The translations under genes were made by a program, and so were the position numbers. The notes beneath the pieces are model-generated. The model was not told the origin of the DNA and did no database searches. It saw only the letters and a list, made by a program, of their open reading frames with translations. DNA of 64,000 bases from Hyphomicrobiales bacterium (GTDB taxonomy: Bacteria; Pseudomonadota; Alphaproteobacteria; Rhizobiales; Rhizobiaceae): assembly GCA_900469625.1 (NCBI GenBank), contig UBXV01000006.1:124001-188000 (forward strand), given 5' to 3'. Each line of letters begins with the position of its first letter. Position 1 is the stretch's first letter. Below are positions 38,286 through 47,882 of the stretch, one piece after another.

Positions 38286-38332
38286 GCGCCGCCCATTTGC
38301 CAGTGACCATCGGGCGGCGCCAGATTTTATCT
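38286..38332 (+). terminator. Terminator after parE
   Basis: GCGCCGCCC (38286-38294) and GGGCGGCGC (38312-38320) form a perfect 9-bp stem, followed on the plus strand by CAGATTTTATCTG. It lies 13 bp beyond the parE stop. Confidence 0.7.
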
Positions 38333-38349
38333 GGAGCGGAATGACGAGG

Positions 38350-38820
38350 CTAGACGCGCGTGGACAGCGCCTTCTCCATGAACAGGCTCAAGGGATCGGG
38401 CTTGTAGCTGCCGAAGGGCGGGCGCTCGACGTATCCAGCACTCCTGTAAAGGCCGATGGCTTCCGGTTGATGAATGCCGGTTTCAAGGCGGATCGCGGTC
38501 AGCCGGAGACTTTCGCCGTGCCGCTCGACCGTCTGCAGCAGGCGCTTGCCGACTTTCAGGCCACGGGCTTTCGGATCGACGAACATGCGCTTGATCTCCG
38601 CCGTGCCATCGCCGGCCTCGACCAGCGCACAACAACCGGCGACAGCGCCATCGACCCGCGCGACGAAGAAGCACACGGACGGCCGCTCCAGTGTCGATAC
38701 ATCGACCAGATGATTGCTTTCGGCAGGGTAAAGCGAGGCCGCATAGGCATCCGACATCTCCAGCAGACGCAGGATCTCCGGCTGACGTGGTGGTTCTTCG
38801 GCAATCGTGACGTCTGGCAA
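38350..38820 (-). CDS. GNAT family N-acetyltransferase
   Basis: A 156-residue GNAT protein. CCALVEAGDGTAEIKRMFVD leads into the acetyl-CoA loop PKARGLKVGKRLLQTVE near residue 90, and the end has HQPEAIGLYRSAGYVERPPF. TTG 38820 is the likely start: AGAGG lies seven bases upstream and the conserved fold begins directly after it. The open frame continues far upstream without protein-like sequence. Substrate unknown. Convergent with parE. Confidence 0.8.
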   Translation of the reverse strand: MPDVTIAEEPPRQPEILRLLEMSDAYAASLYPAESNHLVDVSTLERPSVCFFVARVDGAVAGCCALVEAGDGTAEIKRMFVDPKARGLKVGKRLLQTVERHGESLRLTAIRLETGIHQPEAIGLYRSAGYVERPPFGSYKPDPLSLFMEKALSTRV

Positions 38821-39058
38821 TTTATATCCTCTGCTCTCAACCTGCTTGCAAACACGCGCCGACACGCTAGCGTCCGATGCAGCGCCAACCAATACGCCAA
38901 ATGGCGCAAGGACCAACCCTGCCCCATCAATCCGAGTGACGCAGCGAAACAAATTGTTTCCGCGCGGTTGAGCATGTGCCCTATTTTCGGAAGAATCATG
39001 CAGGCATAAGTTGACCGCAACATGCCTACAACCACCATCCAGATGGATAGCCCCGACC

Positions 39059-39475
39059 ATGAAAGCCGCCCTGATCGTCATGACCATTCTTGGCTGTGAC
39101 CACGACGTCAGCCAATGCCAATATATCTCGACGGTGGATGGGACATGGCCCTCGATCGCGCAGTGCGACACGGATTCGCAACAACAGTTGCCACGCTTCT
39201 CGAACGCCAACTACCCGGTGGTCGTTGCGGTCTGCGAGAGTTCCGGCCCGGGTCTTGCCGCTGAGGATGCTCAGCCGGAGGTGGCCGCGCCGCTTGCCCG
39301 CCCCGATACGCCTGCGCCGCAAGCAACCGATGCCCAGCCGGGCCTGCCCAAGCGCGCGCTAGAATTCCTGTCCGGTGCCGTGCCCGACCGCGAGAAACTG
39401 AAGTCTCTCGTGAGCAAGCCGGTTCACTATATCGAGGATGGTTATTCCTGGGTGGCGCGACGTTTCACGAATTGA
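39059..39475 (+). CDS. Small hypothetical protein with Pro/Ala linker
   Basis: A 138-residue protein. The first 60 residues contain four Cys (CDHDVSQC, QC, VC) and the pattern AALIVMTILGCDHDVSQCQY; the middle (70-95) is a Pro/Ala/Gln linker; the end is KSLVSKPVHYIEDGYSWVARRF. There is no signal peptide, so it is probably cytoplasmic despite the Cys. It looks like a rhizobial orphan family that I cannot place. ATG 39059 lacks a strong ribosome site. Confidence 0.65.
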   Translation: MKAALIVMTILGCDHDVSQCQYISTVDGTWPSIAQCDTDSQQQLPRFSNANYPVVVAVCESSGPGLAAEDAQPEVAAPLARPDTPAPQATDAQPGLPKRALEFLSGAVPDREKLKSLVSKPVHYIEDGYSWVARRFTN

Positions 39476-39552
39476 CGCCGCCAGACGAAGCCGGCTCTCA
39501 TCGGACTTTGGTGCGCGGCGTCATGACAAGCGCCTTGATTTGCCAATGTCGG

Positions 39553-40710
39553 CTATGCCGCCTGGCGCGCGGCCAGTTGAGCGTAGTCGCGAGCCGACTG
39601 CCGGTGCTCGGCGAAGGCCAGCCGCTCCAGAATTTCGGCCATGGCGTTGCACGCGGCCGAAGGTGTTCGCTGGTTGCGCAGGCTTTCAAGCAGCGCGGCG
39701 CAGACGGAGTCGCGGCAATGTTCGGTGCCCGCCATACCGTCCCTGCGCCACAGCAGCACGGCTTGCCCGAAAGCTTCGCTGACGTCGCGCCCGAGGCCGG
39801 CGCTTTCGAACAGGGCACGAATGGAATGGATGCGGCCACTCGACAGGATGGAGCGGACCCGCTTCTCGGTGACACCGGAGAGATCAACGATGGCGGCCGA
39901 GAAGAACTCGGCCCGACCGCTGACAAGTGCGTGCAACAGGAACGCCGGTGTCAGGCGACCGGTTTCGCGCAGGTGCGCGACGAGGCCCGGCAACTCGGCG
40001 ACAGACAACGCGCCGGCCATGCAGACCGCAGCCACGTCGCAGGCTTCGCGCGTGATGCGCTCGACCCGCGTCGTACCAATCGCCATCTGCACCAGACCGA
40101 AGGCTGCAAGAGCGGCCCCCACCTCTTCGACAAGCGCATGCCGGGCCTCGCTCGGCAGATCCGGGCGATCAAGCAGGAGATCACGAACGGTAGCGGACGA
40201 GCCGAGACGATCGGCCATCCGTTTCAACGACCGACGCGACAGCTGTGCCCCGGCATTCTCGAGCAGGATCAGTACTTCCTCCTCACCCCCGATTTCGGCG
40301 ATGGCGGCCGAAACCGAGCGGGAGACGAAGGTGCGCGCGGCAATCAGCGCGCGTGTTTCCACGGAACCTCGGGCCGCAAGGTCGACGAGGTCGTCGTCGG
40401 TAAGCACCGGCGAGCGGGAGATCACGATATAGGCGACTTCCGGCTGATCCTCGGCAAGACCCAGAATGATGGTGCGCGGGATATCGGAGGATGGGGCGAG
40501 CACATCGGCGAGCGCCGAACGCACCTTTGGCGAGGGATCGTCGAGCAGGAAGGTCATCGCCATTTCGGCAGCCTGGCGATCGATACCGCTCATTTGCGCG
40601 TCGACATAGGCGCGACCGAGAGCACGGGCAGCGCGCGCGCGGTCGCCCGTTCTCGCGGTTTCCACCCAGCGAAGAAATGCTTGTATGATCACCGACGCCC
40701 CACTAGACAC
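39553..40710 (-). CDS. DUF2336 domain protein
   Basis: A 385-residue all-helical protein of the DUF2336 family, found almost only in alphaproteobacteria. Helix pairs with HEAT-like spacing are visible: SGIDRQAAEMAMTFLLDDPS, VRSALADVLAPSSD, VAYIVISRSPVLTDDDLVDL. The start appears to be GTG 40710 with GGTGG upstream. Family members turn up near cell-cycle and signalling genes, but none has a firm biochemical role known to me. It diverges from the CitE-like gene at 40766 with 55 bp between. Confidence 0.85.
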   Translation of the reverse strand: MSSGASVIIQAFLRWVETARTGDRARAARALGRAYVDAQMSGIDRQAAEMAMTFLLDDPSPKVRSALADVLAPSSDIPRTIILGLAEDQPEVAYIVISRSPVLTDDDLVDLAARGSVETRALIAARTFVSRSVSAAIAEIGGEEEVLILLENAGAQLSRRSLKRMADRLGSSATVRDLLLDRPDLPSEARHALVEEVGAALAAFGLVQMAIGTTRVERITREACDVAAVCMAGALSVAELPGLVAHLRETGRLTPAFLLHALVSGRAEFFSAAIVDLSGVTEKRVRSILSSGRIHSIRALFESAGLGRDVSEAFGQAVLLWRRDGMAGTEHCRDSVCAALLESLRNQRTPSAACNAMAEILERLAFAEHRQSARDYAQLAARQAA

Positions 40711-40765
40711 CCAAAGCCACCTGATGTTCGAAGCCTAGCTGGCAAAGGTTTAAGATTGGTTCACC

Positions 40766-41470
40766 ATGTCCGTTAACCGCTTCAAAACCATGAAGCCGCT
40801 GCTTTCGCTCAGGCCCGGCGCACTGCTGCCGACGTCAGTCGGGTTCGATGCATTCGGTGGTATCGTCGTCGACTTCGGCTCCAACAACGACGCGCTGACA
40901 GCGCTGATGACAGCAACGCGCGGCGCCTGCCGTGTCTTCGCACGCATTGCTTCGATCGATCGGGTGACAGAGGGAGACCTGGCGCAGCTGCTCGACCGAC
41001 ACATCGACGGCGTCATGCTTGGAGAATGCCGCGGCCGGGTCGACGTGCAGAGGCTCGACGTGATGTTGCGTGTTGCGGAGGCGAGCGCCGGCATTCGCCG
41101 GCAACACATTGCCATCCTTGCCGAATATGGCACGACGCCCGAAAGCGTTCTGTCGCCCCACTCACTGGACGAATGCTCCTTGCGTCTCGAAGGCCTCGTT
41201 TTCGATGGCAACGCCCTGGCAACGGCATTGGGCTGCGCGGCACCGAACACACAGCTGGACGTCACCCAACCCGCACCGATCGTCGCCGGACGCGCGGCGG
41301 CCATTCTTCGTGCCCGTGAAGCCAGTCTTGACTGTTACGAAACGTTGCCGCAGGCGGCCTTGACGCAAAATGCTGTCCGGAGCGCCATGGCGGCCAGTCG
41401 AGCCAACGGATTTTCATCCGTTGTCTGCCACCTGCCGCAACAGGCCGACTGGCTGGACGCAGACGACTGA
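40766..41470 (+). CDS. HpcH/CitE-like TIM-barrel protein, degenerate
   Basis: A 234-residue protein resembling the HpcH/HpaI and citrate-lyase-beta fold: SLRPGALLPTSVG near the start, RVFARIASIDR, DRHIDGVMLGECRGRVDVQRLD, HIAILAEYGTTPESVL, LEGLVFDGNALATALG. Some barrel-end motifs match the family (the GVML and LVFDGNAL positions), but the usual metal-binding Glu and Asp are only partly visible, so activity is uncertain. No partner lyase genes are nearby. Confidence 0.6.
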   Translation: MSVNRFKTMKPLLSLRPGALLPTSVGFDAFGGIVVDFGSNNDALTALMTATRGACRVFARIASIDRVTEGDLAQLLDRHIDGVMLGECRGRVDVQRLDVMLRVAEASAGIRRQHIAILAEYGTTPESVLSPHSLDECSLRLEGLVFDGNALATALGCAAPNTQLDVTQPAPIVAGRAAAILRAREASLDCYETLPQAALTQNAVRSAMAASRANGFSSVVCHLPQQADWLDADD

Positions 41471-41486
41471 TACGACCGCCAGCGCT

Positions 41487-42089
41487 TCAGCGCGACGGTC
41501 GCACCATCTGGAACACATCGCCGCCGTCGCAATAATCCATGTAGCCAAGGCGGGCGAGCGGGCGCACCGTCGCCATGTCGAAACGACCGTCGCGGATTGC
41601 CTCGTCGCGAATGTGAATGCCGACCACCTGGCCGATGACGACGTAGTTGTCCGAGGGCTCGCCATCGAGCGCCTTCGGCTGGAACATCTCGGTCATCCGG
41701 CACTCGAGTGCCGCATAGGCCTCGCCGACGAACGGCGCCTTGATCAGCGTACCATCGACAGGCGTCAATCCGGCGATCTGAAACTCGCTCTCGCCATGGG
41801 GGGCGGCAATCGAAGTCTTATTGATCGCCTCCCTCAGATTGAGGCTTGCGAAACTGGCGGTGAACTCGCCGGTTGCCTCGATGTTGCGCACCGAATCCTT
41901 GTAGCCGCTCGATGAGAACATCACGAGCTTCGGGCGATCGCTGATCGCATTGAAAAAGGAATAGGGCGCGACATTCAGCGAGCCATCGAGCGCGCGGGTG
42001 CCAATCCAGCCGATCGGCCGCGGCGAGACTATGGCCTTGAACGGATCATGCGGCAGACCATGCCTGTTTGCGGCCGTGTCGTAGAACAT
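41487..42089 (-). CDS. Flavin reductase-like FMN-binding protein
   Basis: A 200-residue split-barrel flavoprotein. The start PHDPFKAIVSPRPIGWIGT with VAPYSFFNAISDRPKLVMFSSSG is typical of the flavin reductase-like domain family. It overlaps the upstream nitroreductase gene (stop and start share TGATG), so the two are coupled. Such proteins either give reduced flavin to a partner or act directly. The nitroreductase partner suggests a small redox unit. Substrate unknown. Confidence 0.88.
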   Translation of the reverse strand: MFYDTAANRHGLPHDPFKAIVSPRPIGWIGTRALDGSLNVAPYSFFNAISDRPKLVMFSSSGYKDSVRNIEATGEFTASFASLNLREAINKTSIAAPHGESEFQIAGLTPVDGTLIKAPFVGEAYAALECRMTEMFQPKALDGEPSDNYVVIGQVVGIHIRDEAIRDGRFDMATVRPLARLGYMDYCDGGDVFQMVRPSR

Positions 42090-42673
42090 CAGGCGTCTTC
42101 TCCGACCCAGGTGACGATCTCGGCCAGTTCCGGGCGCGGACGTTCCGTGGGCGGGACCATGGCGGTGCCGATGTGGATGAAGCCAGCGATCTTTTCACCC
42201 GGCTCGACGCCGAGCAGCGGATAGGCCGCCTCGTCGAAGGCGTACCATTCGGTCAGCCAATTCGAGGCGTAGCCGAGCGCGTTGGCCGCCATCAGCAGAT
42301 TGAGGCAGACGGCGCCGGCGGACATCTGCTGCTCCCATTCCGGGATCTTGAAATGCGGGGCCGCCTTGCTGACCACTGCAACGACCACGGGCGCGCGCGA
42401 CAGCCGCGTTTCCTCGACCTTGATCATTTCGTCAGACAGGTCCGGCTTTTTGGCCAGCGCCATCGTCTTCAGTTCGCCGCTGATGCGGGCGCGTTCCTCG
42501 CCGCGGTAAACGATGAACCGCCAGGGCGCGAGCTTGCCGTGATCCGGCACGCGCGAGGCGAGCGTCAGCATTTCCTCGACTTCGGCCTTGCCGGGGCCCG
42601 GCTCGCCCATCTGGAATGCGGGGATGGACCGGCGGGAGGCCAGATAGTCAACGAGCTTTATTTCGGTTTTCAT
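42089..42673 (-). CDS. Nitroreductase family protein (YdjA/RutE-like)
   Basis: A 194-residue FMN enzyme. The FMN-binding start [20 protein letters not shown], the segment [18 protein letters not shown] and [21 protein letters not shown] are family hallmarks, and [13 protein letters not shown] closes the fold. The short form lacking a long C-terminal extension resembles YdjA. It is translated ahead of, and coupled to, the flavin reductase-like gene. Physiological substrate unknown; nitro groups are test substrates only. Confidence 0.9.
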   Translation of the reverse strand: MKTEIKLVDYLASRRSIPAFQMGEPGPGKAEVEEMLTLASRVPDHGKLAPWRFIVYRGEERARISGELKTMALAKKPDLSDEMIKVEETRLSRAPVVVAVVSKAAPHFKIPEWEQQMSAGAVCLNLLMAANALGYASNWLTEWYAFDEAAYPLLGVEPGEKIAGFIHIGTAMVPPTERPRPELAEIVTWVGEDA

Positions 42674-42772
42674 ATTGGGTGAATTCCACTATTTTGCCGC
42701 CGACCGGCAGCCACGAAAATGCCATACCGGCGTCTCAAGTGGAGTCACCCAGTCAGGAAGTCAACTGCTCTC

Positions 42773-43777
42773 ATGCGCACCTGCCCTCGTATTTTCATCA
42801 GAACCGGTTTGGCGGTCGCACTCGCAAGCATCACCGCCGGCAGCGTGCTGGCGCAGGATGCCACCGAAGCCTTCGAGAGTTTTCCGTCGATCTCCGGAAC
42901 CCGCAAGATGCCGAAGCTGACCGGCTTCAGTCCGCTGACCACCGACCCGACGCAGGGCGGTACGCTGAAGGACGTGAAGCTGGAAGCCCTTCTGACCGGC
43001 AAGGGCCAACCGGTCGAGGCGGGGCTTACCTGGCGGGTATTCAGCCCTATTCCGGGCAGCGACGGCAAGCTGCCGCTGCTGGCGACATCTGAAGGCGGAT
43101 CGACCGCGTTCAGCCTGGTGCCGGGAGAATACTTCGTCAACGTCGCCTTCGGCCGCGCCGCCGCAACGCGCAAGATCCGCATCCCCGAGGACGGCGTCCT
43201 CGACAAGCAGGTGCTTGTGCTCGATGCCGGCGGCATGAAGCTGAACGCGGTTTCCGGCAGCGATGTCCGTATCCCGCCCGGCGAACTCAGCTTCTCGATC
43301 TATTCGTCCGAGACACAGAGCGACGGCGAGCGGGCGCTGATTGCCGCTGATGTAAAACCAAGCACCGTGCTGCGCCTCGGCGCCGGCACCTACCATGTCA
43401 GCTCGAACTACGGCACCACCAATGCAGTGATTACCGCCGACATCCAGGTGGAAGCCGGCAAGCTGACCGAAGCGACGATCCAGCACAAGGCCGCGAAACT
43501 GACACTGAAGCTGGTCTCCGAGGCCGGCGGTGAAGCCATCGCCGACACCGGCTGGTCGATCCTCACCTCCGCCGGCGACATCGTCGACCAGGAAGAAGGC
43601 GCGTTTCCGACACTCGTTCTTCTCGAAGGCAACTATACGGCCGTGGCGCGAAACAAGAACAAGATCTACCAGCGCGACTTCACGGTGAAGGCCGGCGTCA
43701 ACACCGATATCGAAGTGCTGCTGACCAATGGCGGTGCAGCCGCAAGCCCAGACGCGGCAGCGGAAGCCCAGGACTGA
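42773..43777 (+). CDS. Exported hypothetical protein, rhizobial
   Basis: A 334-residue secreted protein. A signal peptide (1-27, ending SVLAQDA) is clear. The rest is mostly beta-strands: repeated units such as GEYFVNVAFGRAAATRKI, GTYHVSSNYGTTNAVITADI and GNYTAVARNKNKIYQRDF have similar spacing and may be three or four Ig-like or prealbumin-like repeats. The C-terminus is Ala/Asp-rich. I recognise no catalytic motif. It may be a periplasmic or surface structural protein. Confidence 0.8.
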   Translation: MRTCPRIFIRTGLAVALASITAGSVLAQDATEAFESFPSISGTRKMPKLTGFSPLTTDPTQGGTLKDVKLEALLTGKGQPVEAGLTWRVFSPIPGSDGKLPLLATSEGGSTAFSLVPGEYFVNVAFGRAAATRKIRIPEDGVLDKQVLVLDAGGMKLNAVSGSDVRIPPGELSFSIYSSETQSDGERALIAADVKPSTVLRLGAGTYHVSSNYGTTNAVITADIQVEAGKLTEATIQHKAAKLTLKLVSEAGGEAIADTGWSILTSAGDIVDQEEGAFPTLVLLEGNYTAVARNKNKIYQRDFTVKAGVNTDIEVLLTNGGAAASPDAAAEAQD

Positions 43778-43822
43778 TACGGCAATCGGGAGCTGCCCCG
43801 GCGACAGGAGCCTGACGCGACG

Positions 43823-44662
43823 TCAACCAGCGCGTTTCAGAAAACGCCGGCGGGGCGGCGCCATCGAAAACACGGCCTCATAGATACGGCCGAGCAGATC
43901 CTTGCGGTCCGCGTGCGCGCGAAGCTCGTCCCAGCTCAGAACATGGCCGATGCGCGCCGCGATCGTGGTCCCTGACAGCCTGCGGAACTCGCGGATCAGC
44001 AATGAGATCCGAAGTGTCAGCGACACCTTGCTGGCCAGATGGAATATGCGGCCGTTCTGCCCCTCGAAAAAGATCGGGATGACGCTGGCGCGTGCGGCCT
44101 GGATCAGCTTGGCCGGGAAGATCTTCCAGGGCAGATCCTCGGCCCTGCCCCATACCGAGCGCGCCGTTGCCACGCCGCCGGCGGGAAAGATCACGATCGT
44201 CACGCCCTCCTTCAGCAGACGCAAAGCCTCATGGCGCGTCGCCATGTTGAGCGCCAGCGCTTCCTTCGTTTCCTCGAACGACACCGGCAGCGAATAGGGC
44301 GCCATCTCCGGCACCTTCAACAGCTCGTTGTTGATCAACACCCGAAAGGGCCGGCCGAGCTGCTCGGCGAGCGCGAGAACGGCGATACCGTCGCCAATAC
44401 CGAAGGGATGATTTGCGACGATGACCAGAGGCGTGTCCGGCAAGTTGCGCGGCGGCCATTCACCCTGGAGCCTGAGGCGCACGTCGATCAGCTGCAGCAT
44501 CTCGCCGAAGATCCGGTCGCTCTTGCCGACGATGTCGGTTCTCCAGCGCGCATAGAGCTTGGCGTATCGGTTGCGACCCGCCAAGCCCTCCATGGAGCGG
44601 ATGAACCAGCGCTTCAGGCGCCGGTCGTTTTCGTTAGCGTAGGACAGCTCTTTGAACTGCAC
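43823..44662 (-). CDS. LPLAT-family acyltransferase
   Basis: A 279-residue lysophospholipid-acyltransferase-like enzyme. The active-site motif is NHPFGIGDG near residue 84 and the second is IFPAGGVATA near 160. The His-Asp spacing is one residue longer than HX4D, as seen in the hemolysin/OlsA-related subgroup. The N-terminus (WFIRSMEGLAGRNRYAKLYA) is amphipathic and could sit on the inner membrane. It might act in ornithine or other non-phospho lipids, but that is only a possibility. Confidence 0.82.
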   Translation of the reverse strand: MQFKELSYANENDRRLKRWFIRSMEGLAGRNRYAKLYARWRTDIVGKSDRIFGEMLQLIDVRLRLQGEWPPRNLPDTPLVIVANHPFGIGDGIAVLALAEQLGRPFRVLINNELLKVPEMAPYSLPVSFEETKEALALNMATRHEALRLLKEGVTIVIFPAGGVATARSVWGRAEDLPWKIFPAKLIQAARASVIPIFFEGQNGRIFHLASKVSLTLRISLLIREFRRLSGTTIAARIGHVLSWDELRAHADRKDLLGRIYEAVFSMAPPRRRFLKRAG

Positions 44663-44748
44663 GGAAGTCTCCGATGGATGGCCTCCAGCGAGGCGCTCAG
44701 GTATCCGGATAATCCGCTAATATGACAGTTCACTGACAGAGCGAAGGT

Positions 44749-44768
44749 CCCGGGGTGTTAACCCCGGG
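44749..44768 (-). terminator. Hairpin over the thrS stop codon
   Basis: CCCGGGGT (44749-44756) and ACCCCGGG (44761-44768) form a perfect 8-bp stem with loop GTTA, which contains the thrS stop. No T-run follows on the minus strand, so termination strength is unclear. Confidence 0.5.
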
Positions 44769-46743
44769 CTTTCTTTTCGGCCCTGCGCTGAAGATCGGGC
44801 GCGGTCGCCTCGGCCGAGAGCGATGCGATCGCCTCATCGAGCGACATGGCCGTCTGGGCCTGCGAGCCGAGACGGCGGATGTTGACCGACCGCTCTTCCG
44901 CTTCGCGCTTGCCGCAAACGACGATGACCGGAACCTTGGTCACCGAATGCTCGCGGACCTTGTAGTTGATCTTCTCGTTGCGGAAGTCGGTCTCGACCGT
45001 CAACCCGGCGTCACGCAGCAGCTCGGCGACCTCGCGACCGTAGTCGTCGGCTTCCGAGGTAATCGTCGCGACGACGACCTGCAGCGGCGAGATCCATAGC
45101 GGCATGTGGCCGGCGAAGTTCTCGATGAGAATGCCGAGGAAGCGTTCCATCGAGCCGCAGATCGCGCGGTGGATCATCACCGGCTGACGCTTTTCCGAAT
45201 CCTTGTCGATGTAGAATGCGCCAAAGCGTTCCGGCAGGTTGAAATCGACCTGCGTCGTGCCGCACTGCCATTCGCGACCGATGGCGTCCTTCAGCGTGTA
45301 CTCGAACTTCGGGCCGTAGAAGGCGCCCTCGCCCGGCAGGATGCCGGTCTTGATGCGGCCCTCGGACTGCGCCTCGATCGTCTTCAGCACGTCGGTCATG
45401 ACGCTTTCGGCACGATCCCACAGCTCGTCGGAACCGACGCGCTTTTCCGGACGGGTCGACAGCTTGACCACGACTTCCTTGAAGCCGAAGTCCTCGTAGA
45501 CCGACAGGATCAGATCGTTGATACGCAGGCACTCGGCCGCCATCTGCTCATCGGTGCAGAAGACGTGCGCGTCGTCCTGGGTGAAACCGCGCACGCGCAT
45601 CAGCCCGTGCAATGCGCCAGACGGCTCGTAGCGATGGACGTTGCCGAACTCGGCCAGCCGCACCGGCAGTTCGCGATAGGACTTCAGGCCGTGCTTGAAG
45701 ATCTGGATATGACCCGGGCAGTTCATCGGCTTCAGCGCGAAGACGCGCTCGTCGTCGGTGTCATCGCCCGCAACCGTGACCTTGAACATGTTGTCACGGT
45801 ACCAGCCCCAGTGGCCGGAGGTTTCCCAGAGCGACTTGTCGAGCACCTGTGGCGCGTTCACTTCCTGGTAGGTGTTGGCAAGCCGACGGCGCATATAGGC
45901 CGTCAGCGTCTGGAACAGACGCCAACCCTTGCCATGCCAGAAGACGACACCCGGACCTTCCTCCTGGAAGTGGAAGAGATCCATCTCGCGGCCGAGGCGA
46001 CGGTGGTCGCGCTTTTCCGCTTCGGCCAGGATGTGCAGGTACTGGTCGAGTTCTTCCTGCGTATGCCAGGCCGTTCCATAGATGCGCGTCAGCATCGGGT
46101 TGTTGCTGTCGCCGCGCCAGTAGGCCCCGGCAACCTTCATCAGCTTGAAGGCCGTGCCGATCTGGCCGGTGGACGCCAGATGCGGGCCACGGCAGAGGTC
46201 GAACCAGTCGCCCTGGTAGTAGATCTTCAGATCCTGGCCTTCCGGGATCGCATCGACGAGCTCGACCTTGTAGGCCTCGCCCTTGTCGGCGAACACCTGG
46301 CGTGCTTTTTCGCGCGACCAGACTTCCCGGGTAAACGGCTTGTTGCGCGCAATGATCTCCTTCATCCGCTTCTCGATCAGCGGCAGATCGTCAGGCGTGA
46401 AAGGCTCGTTCTTGGCGAAGTCGTAATAGAAGCCATTGTCGATCACCGGGCCGATGGTCACCTGCGTACCGGGCCACAGCTCCTGCACTGCTTCGGCCAT
46501 CACGTGTGCCGCATCGTGGCGGATCAGCTCGAGCGAGCGCTTGTCGTCGCGCGTGACGATCTCGATGCGGCCGTCGGCGATCGTGTCGGACAGGTCGCGC
46601 AGCTCGCCGTCGAGCGCAATGGCGACGGCCTTCTTGGCCAGCGACTTCGAAATCGACTCGGCGACGTCGCGGCCGGTCGTGCCCGGGGCATATTCGCGGA
46701 CGGAGCCATCAGGAAATGTAAGGGAAACGGGATTCGACATCAT
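44758..46743 (-). CDS. thrS: Threonine-tRNA ligase
   Basis: A 661-residue class II synthetase. The N-terminal TGS domain begins [19 protein letters not shown]; the editing domain has [11 protein letters not shown] near residue 90; the core has [11 protein letters not shown] (zinc Cys) near 340, [14 protein letters not shown] (motif 2 area) near 385, and the anticodon domain [14 protein letters not shown] near 560. Full length. Two adjacent ATG codons (46743 and 46740) follow GGAGATC; the second has better spacing. A hairpin covers the stop codon. Confidence 0.97.
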   Translation of the reverse strand: MMSNPVSLTFPDGSVREYAPGTTGRDVAESISKSLAKKAVAIALDGELRDLSDTIADGRIEIVTRDDKRSLELIRHDAAHVMAEAVQELWPGTQVTIGPVIDNGFYYDFAKNEPFTPDDLPLIEKRMKEIIARNKPFTREVWSREKARQVFADKGEAYKVELVDAIPEGQDLKIYYQGDWFDLCRGPHLASTGQIGTAFKLMKVAGAYWRGDSNNPMLTRIYGTAWHTQEELDQYLHILAEAEKRDHRRLGREMDLFHFQEEGPGVVFWHGKGWRLFQTLTAYMRRRLANTYQEVNAPQVLDKSLWETSGHWGWYRDNMFKVTVAGDDTDDERVFALKPMNCPGHIQIFKHGLKSYRELPVRLAEFGNVHRYEPSGALHGLMRVRGFTQDDAHVFCTDEQMAAECLRINDLILSVYEDFGFKEVVVKLSTRPEKRVGSDELWDRAESVMTDVLKTIEAQSEGRIKTGILPGEGAFYGPKFEYTLKDAIGREWQCGTTQVDFNLPERFGAFYIDKDSEKRQPVMIHRAICGSMERFLGILIENFAGHMPLWISPLQVVVATITSEADDYGREVAELLRDAGLTVETDFRNEKINYKVREHSVTKVPVIVVCGKREAEERSVNIRRLGSQAQTAMSLDEAIASLSAEATAPDLQRRAEKKARG

Positions 46744-46868
46744 GATCTCCTATCCAGTCCCGCCAACGAATGCGGGTGGTATGGTGTGGTATGATTGACC
46801 GGCTTGGGCCGGCTATTTGACGCAGGCCTGATAGAGGTTTTTCGAGGCGGAGTAAAGGCAAGCGCCGA

Positions 46869-47408
46869 TCAGGTGCCGAGCATCGCGGCAAGGCCTTTCA
46901 CCGTGTTCCAGTTGCGGAACGTGCCGACTCCGAGGCGCTTTTTCGTCAACGCGCCGAGCAATTTCGATTCGCTTGCCTGGCCGGTGAAGTGAACCCAGAG
47001 ATCGCCATCAACCACCGCCAGCCGCTCGCCGGCGGTGCAATAGCGATCGAAGTCGGCAGGCGCCGTCGCGGGCAGCGGCTCGCGCATTACGCGGACATGG
47101 ACGCGAGTGCCGTCCTCCTCGCCTTCCGCCTGAAACGGATTGGCCACAACCAATCGCTGCCAGTCGGCGCCGGGGCGCACGATGATGTCGACATGACGGC
47201 CGAAGGTTTCGGCAAATGCCGTCTCGAGCGCCAGCTCAAGGTCCCCGACCGTGGCTTTGCCCGTATCGAACAGGAGGTTGCCAGTCGCAACAAGCGTGCG
47301 AGGCGAACGGTGGCCGAGGCGCTCGGCCATGCCCCTGAGGTCACTCATGACCACCCGACGCCCCTTACCGAGCACGATGCTGTAGAGCAGGGCGACATAG
47401 GTGTTCAT
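46869..47408 (-). CDS. DUF1697 family protein
   Basis: A 179-residue protein. The N-terminus TYVALLYSIVLGKGRRVVMSDLRGMAERLGH and the ATGNLLFDT segment are the DUF1697 hallmarks (usually YVALLRGINVG and SGNVVF). The middle has WQRLVVANPFQAEGE, and the end KLLGALTKKRLGVGTFRNWNTVKGL matches the family tail (GTxRNWxTV). No biochemical function is established for the family. It lies between thrS and yidD on the minus strand without overlap. Confidence 0.88.
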   Translation of the reverse strand: MNTYVALLYSIVLGKGRRVVMSDLRGMAERLGHRSPRTLVATGNLLFDTGKATVGDLELALETAFAETFGRHVDIIVRPGADWQRLVVANPFQAEGEEDGTRVHVRVMREPLPATAPADFDRYCTAGERLAVVDGDLWVHFTGQASESKLLGALTKKRLGVGTFRNWNTVKGLAAMLGT

Positions 47409-47504
47409 GTCAACGATTTCCGCCTATCTGGGTGTTGCTGCGTAAAGCACCGGAAACTGGCGAGAGCCGCAGACGGCAATTCGCCGTCGGTATCTTCATT
47501 GCGC

Positions 47505-47879
47505 TCATCCGTCCTTTCGCCTTGGTTGCCAGTAGCGCCAGGGCGCGAACCAGCGTTGCCTGGCGTCACGATGTTCCGGCACCGGGTCGAAGCCATGGGT
47601 GCCGCCCGGCCCGCAACGCGCAACGCGAAAAAGGGTCATCCAGCCGCCGGCCCAAAGACCGTGACGTGCGACAGCCTCATAGCCATACTCCGAGCAGGTC
47701 GGCAGATGCCGGCAGGCGTTGCCGATCAAACTGGACAGCGTCAACTGATAGGCGCGGATGAGGGCCATGCCGAAGAGCCGCCCGGGCGTCTTGGCGAACG
47801 CGCCGGACCAATTACGGCCCCTGTTGACGGGCGTCGGGCCGGGCGCTGCCGAATGCTCGCAATGCGGATCCCGGCACAT
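47505..47879 (-). CDS. yidD: Membrane protein insertion efficiency factor YidD
   Basis: A 124-residue protein. The YidD core is YQLTLSSLIGNACRHLPTCSEYGYEAVARHG, read as two stretches with its three conserved Cys (C56, C62 and one near C89), followed by GGWMTLFRVARCGPGGTHGFDPVP. YidD helps YidC insert membrane proteins. The N-terminal 35 residues are an extension without clear homology. It follows the NifU-like gene by three bases. In many bacteria YidD sits in the rpmH-rnpA-yidC cluster, so this position is a rhizobial variant. Confidence 0.93.
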   Translation of the reverse strand: MCRDPHCEHSAAPGPTPVNRGRNWSGAFAKTPGRLFGMALIRAYQLTLSSLIGNACRHLPTCSEYGYEAVARHGLWAGGWMTLFRVARCGPGGTHGFDPVPEHRDARQRWFAPWRYWQPRRKDG

Positions 47880-47882
47880 CGC

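Noticed and set aside
45106-46794. Plus-strand open frame of 562 codons.
   Set aside because: Antisense of thrS with the same biased composition.
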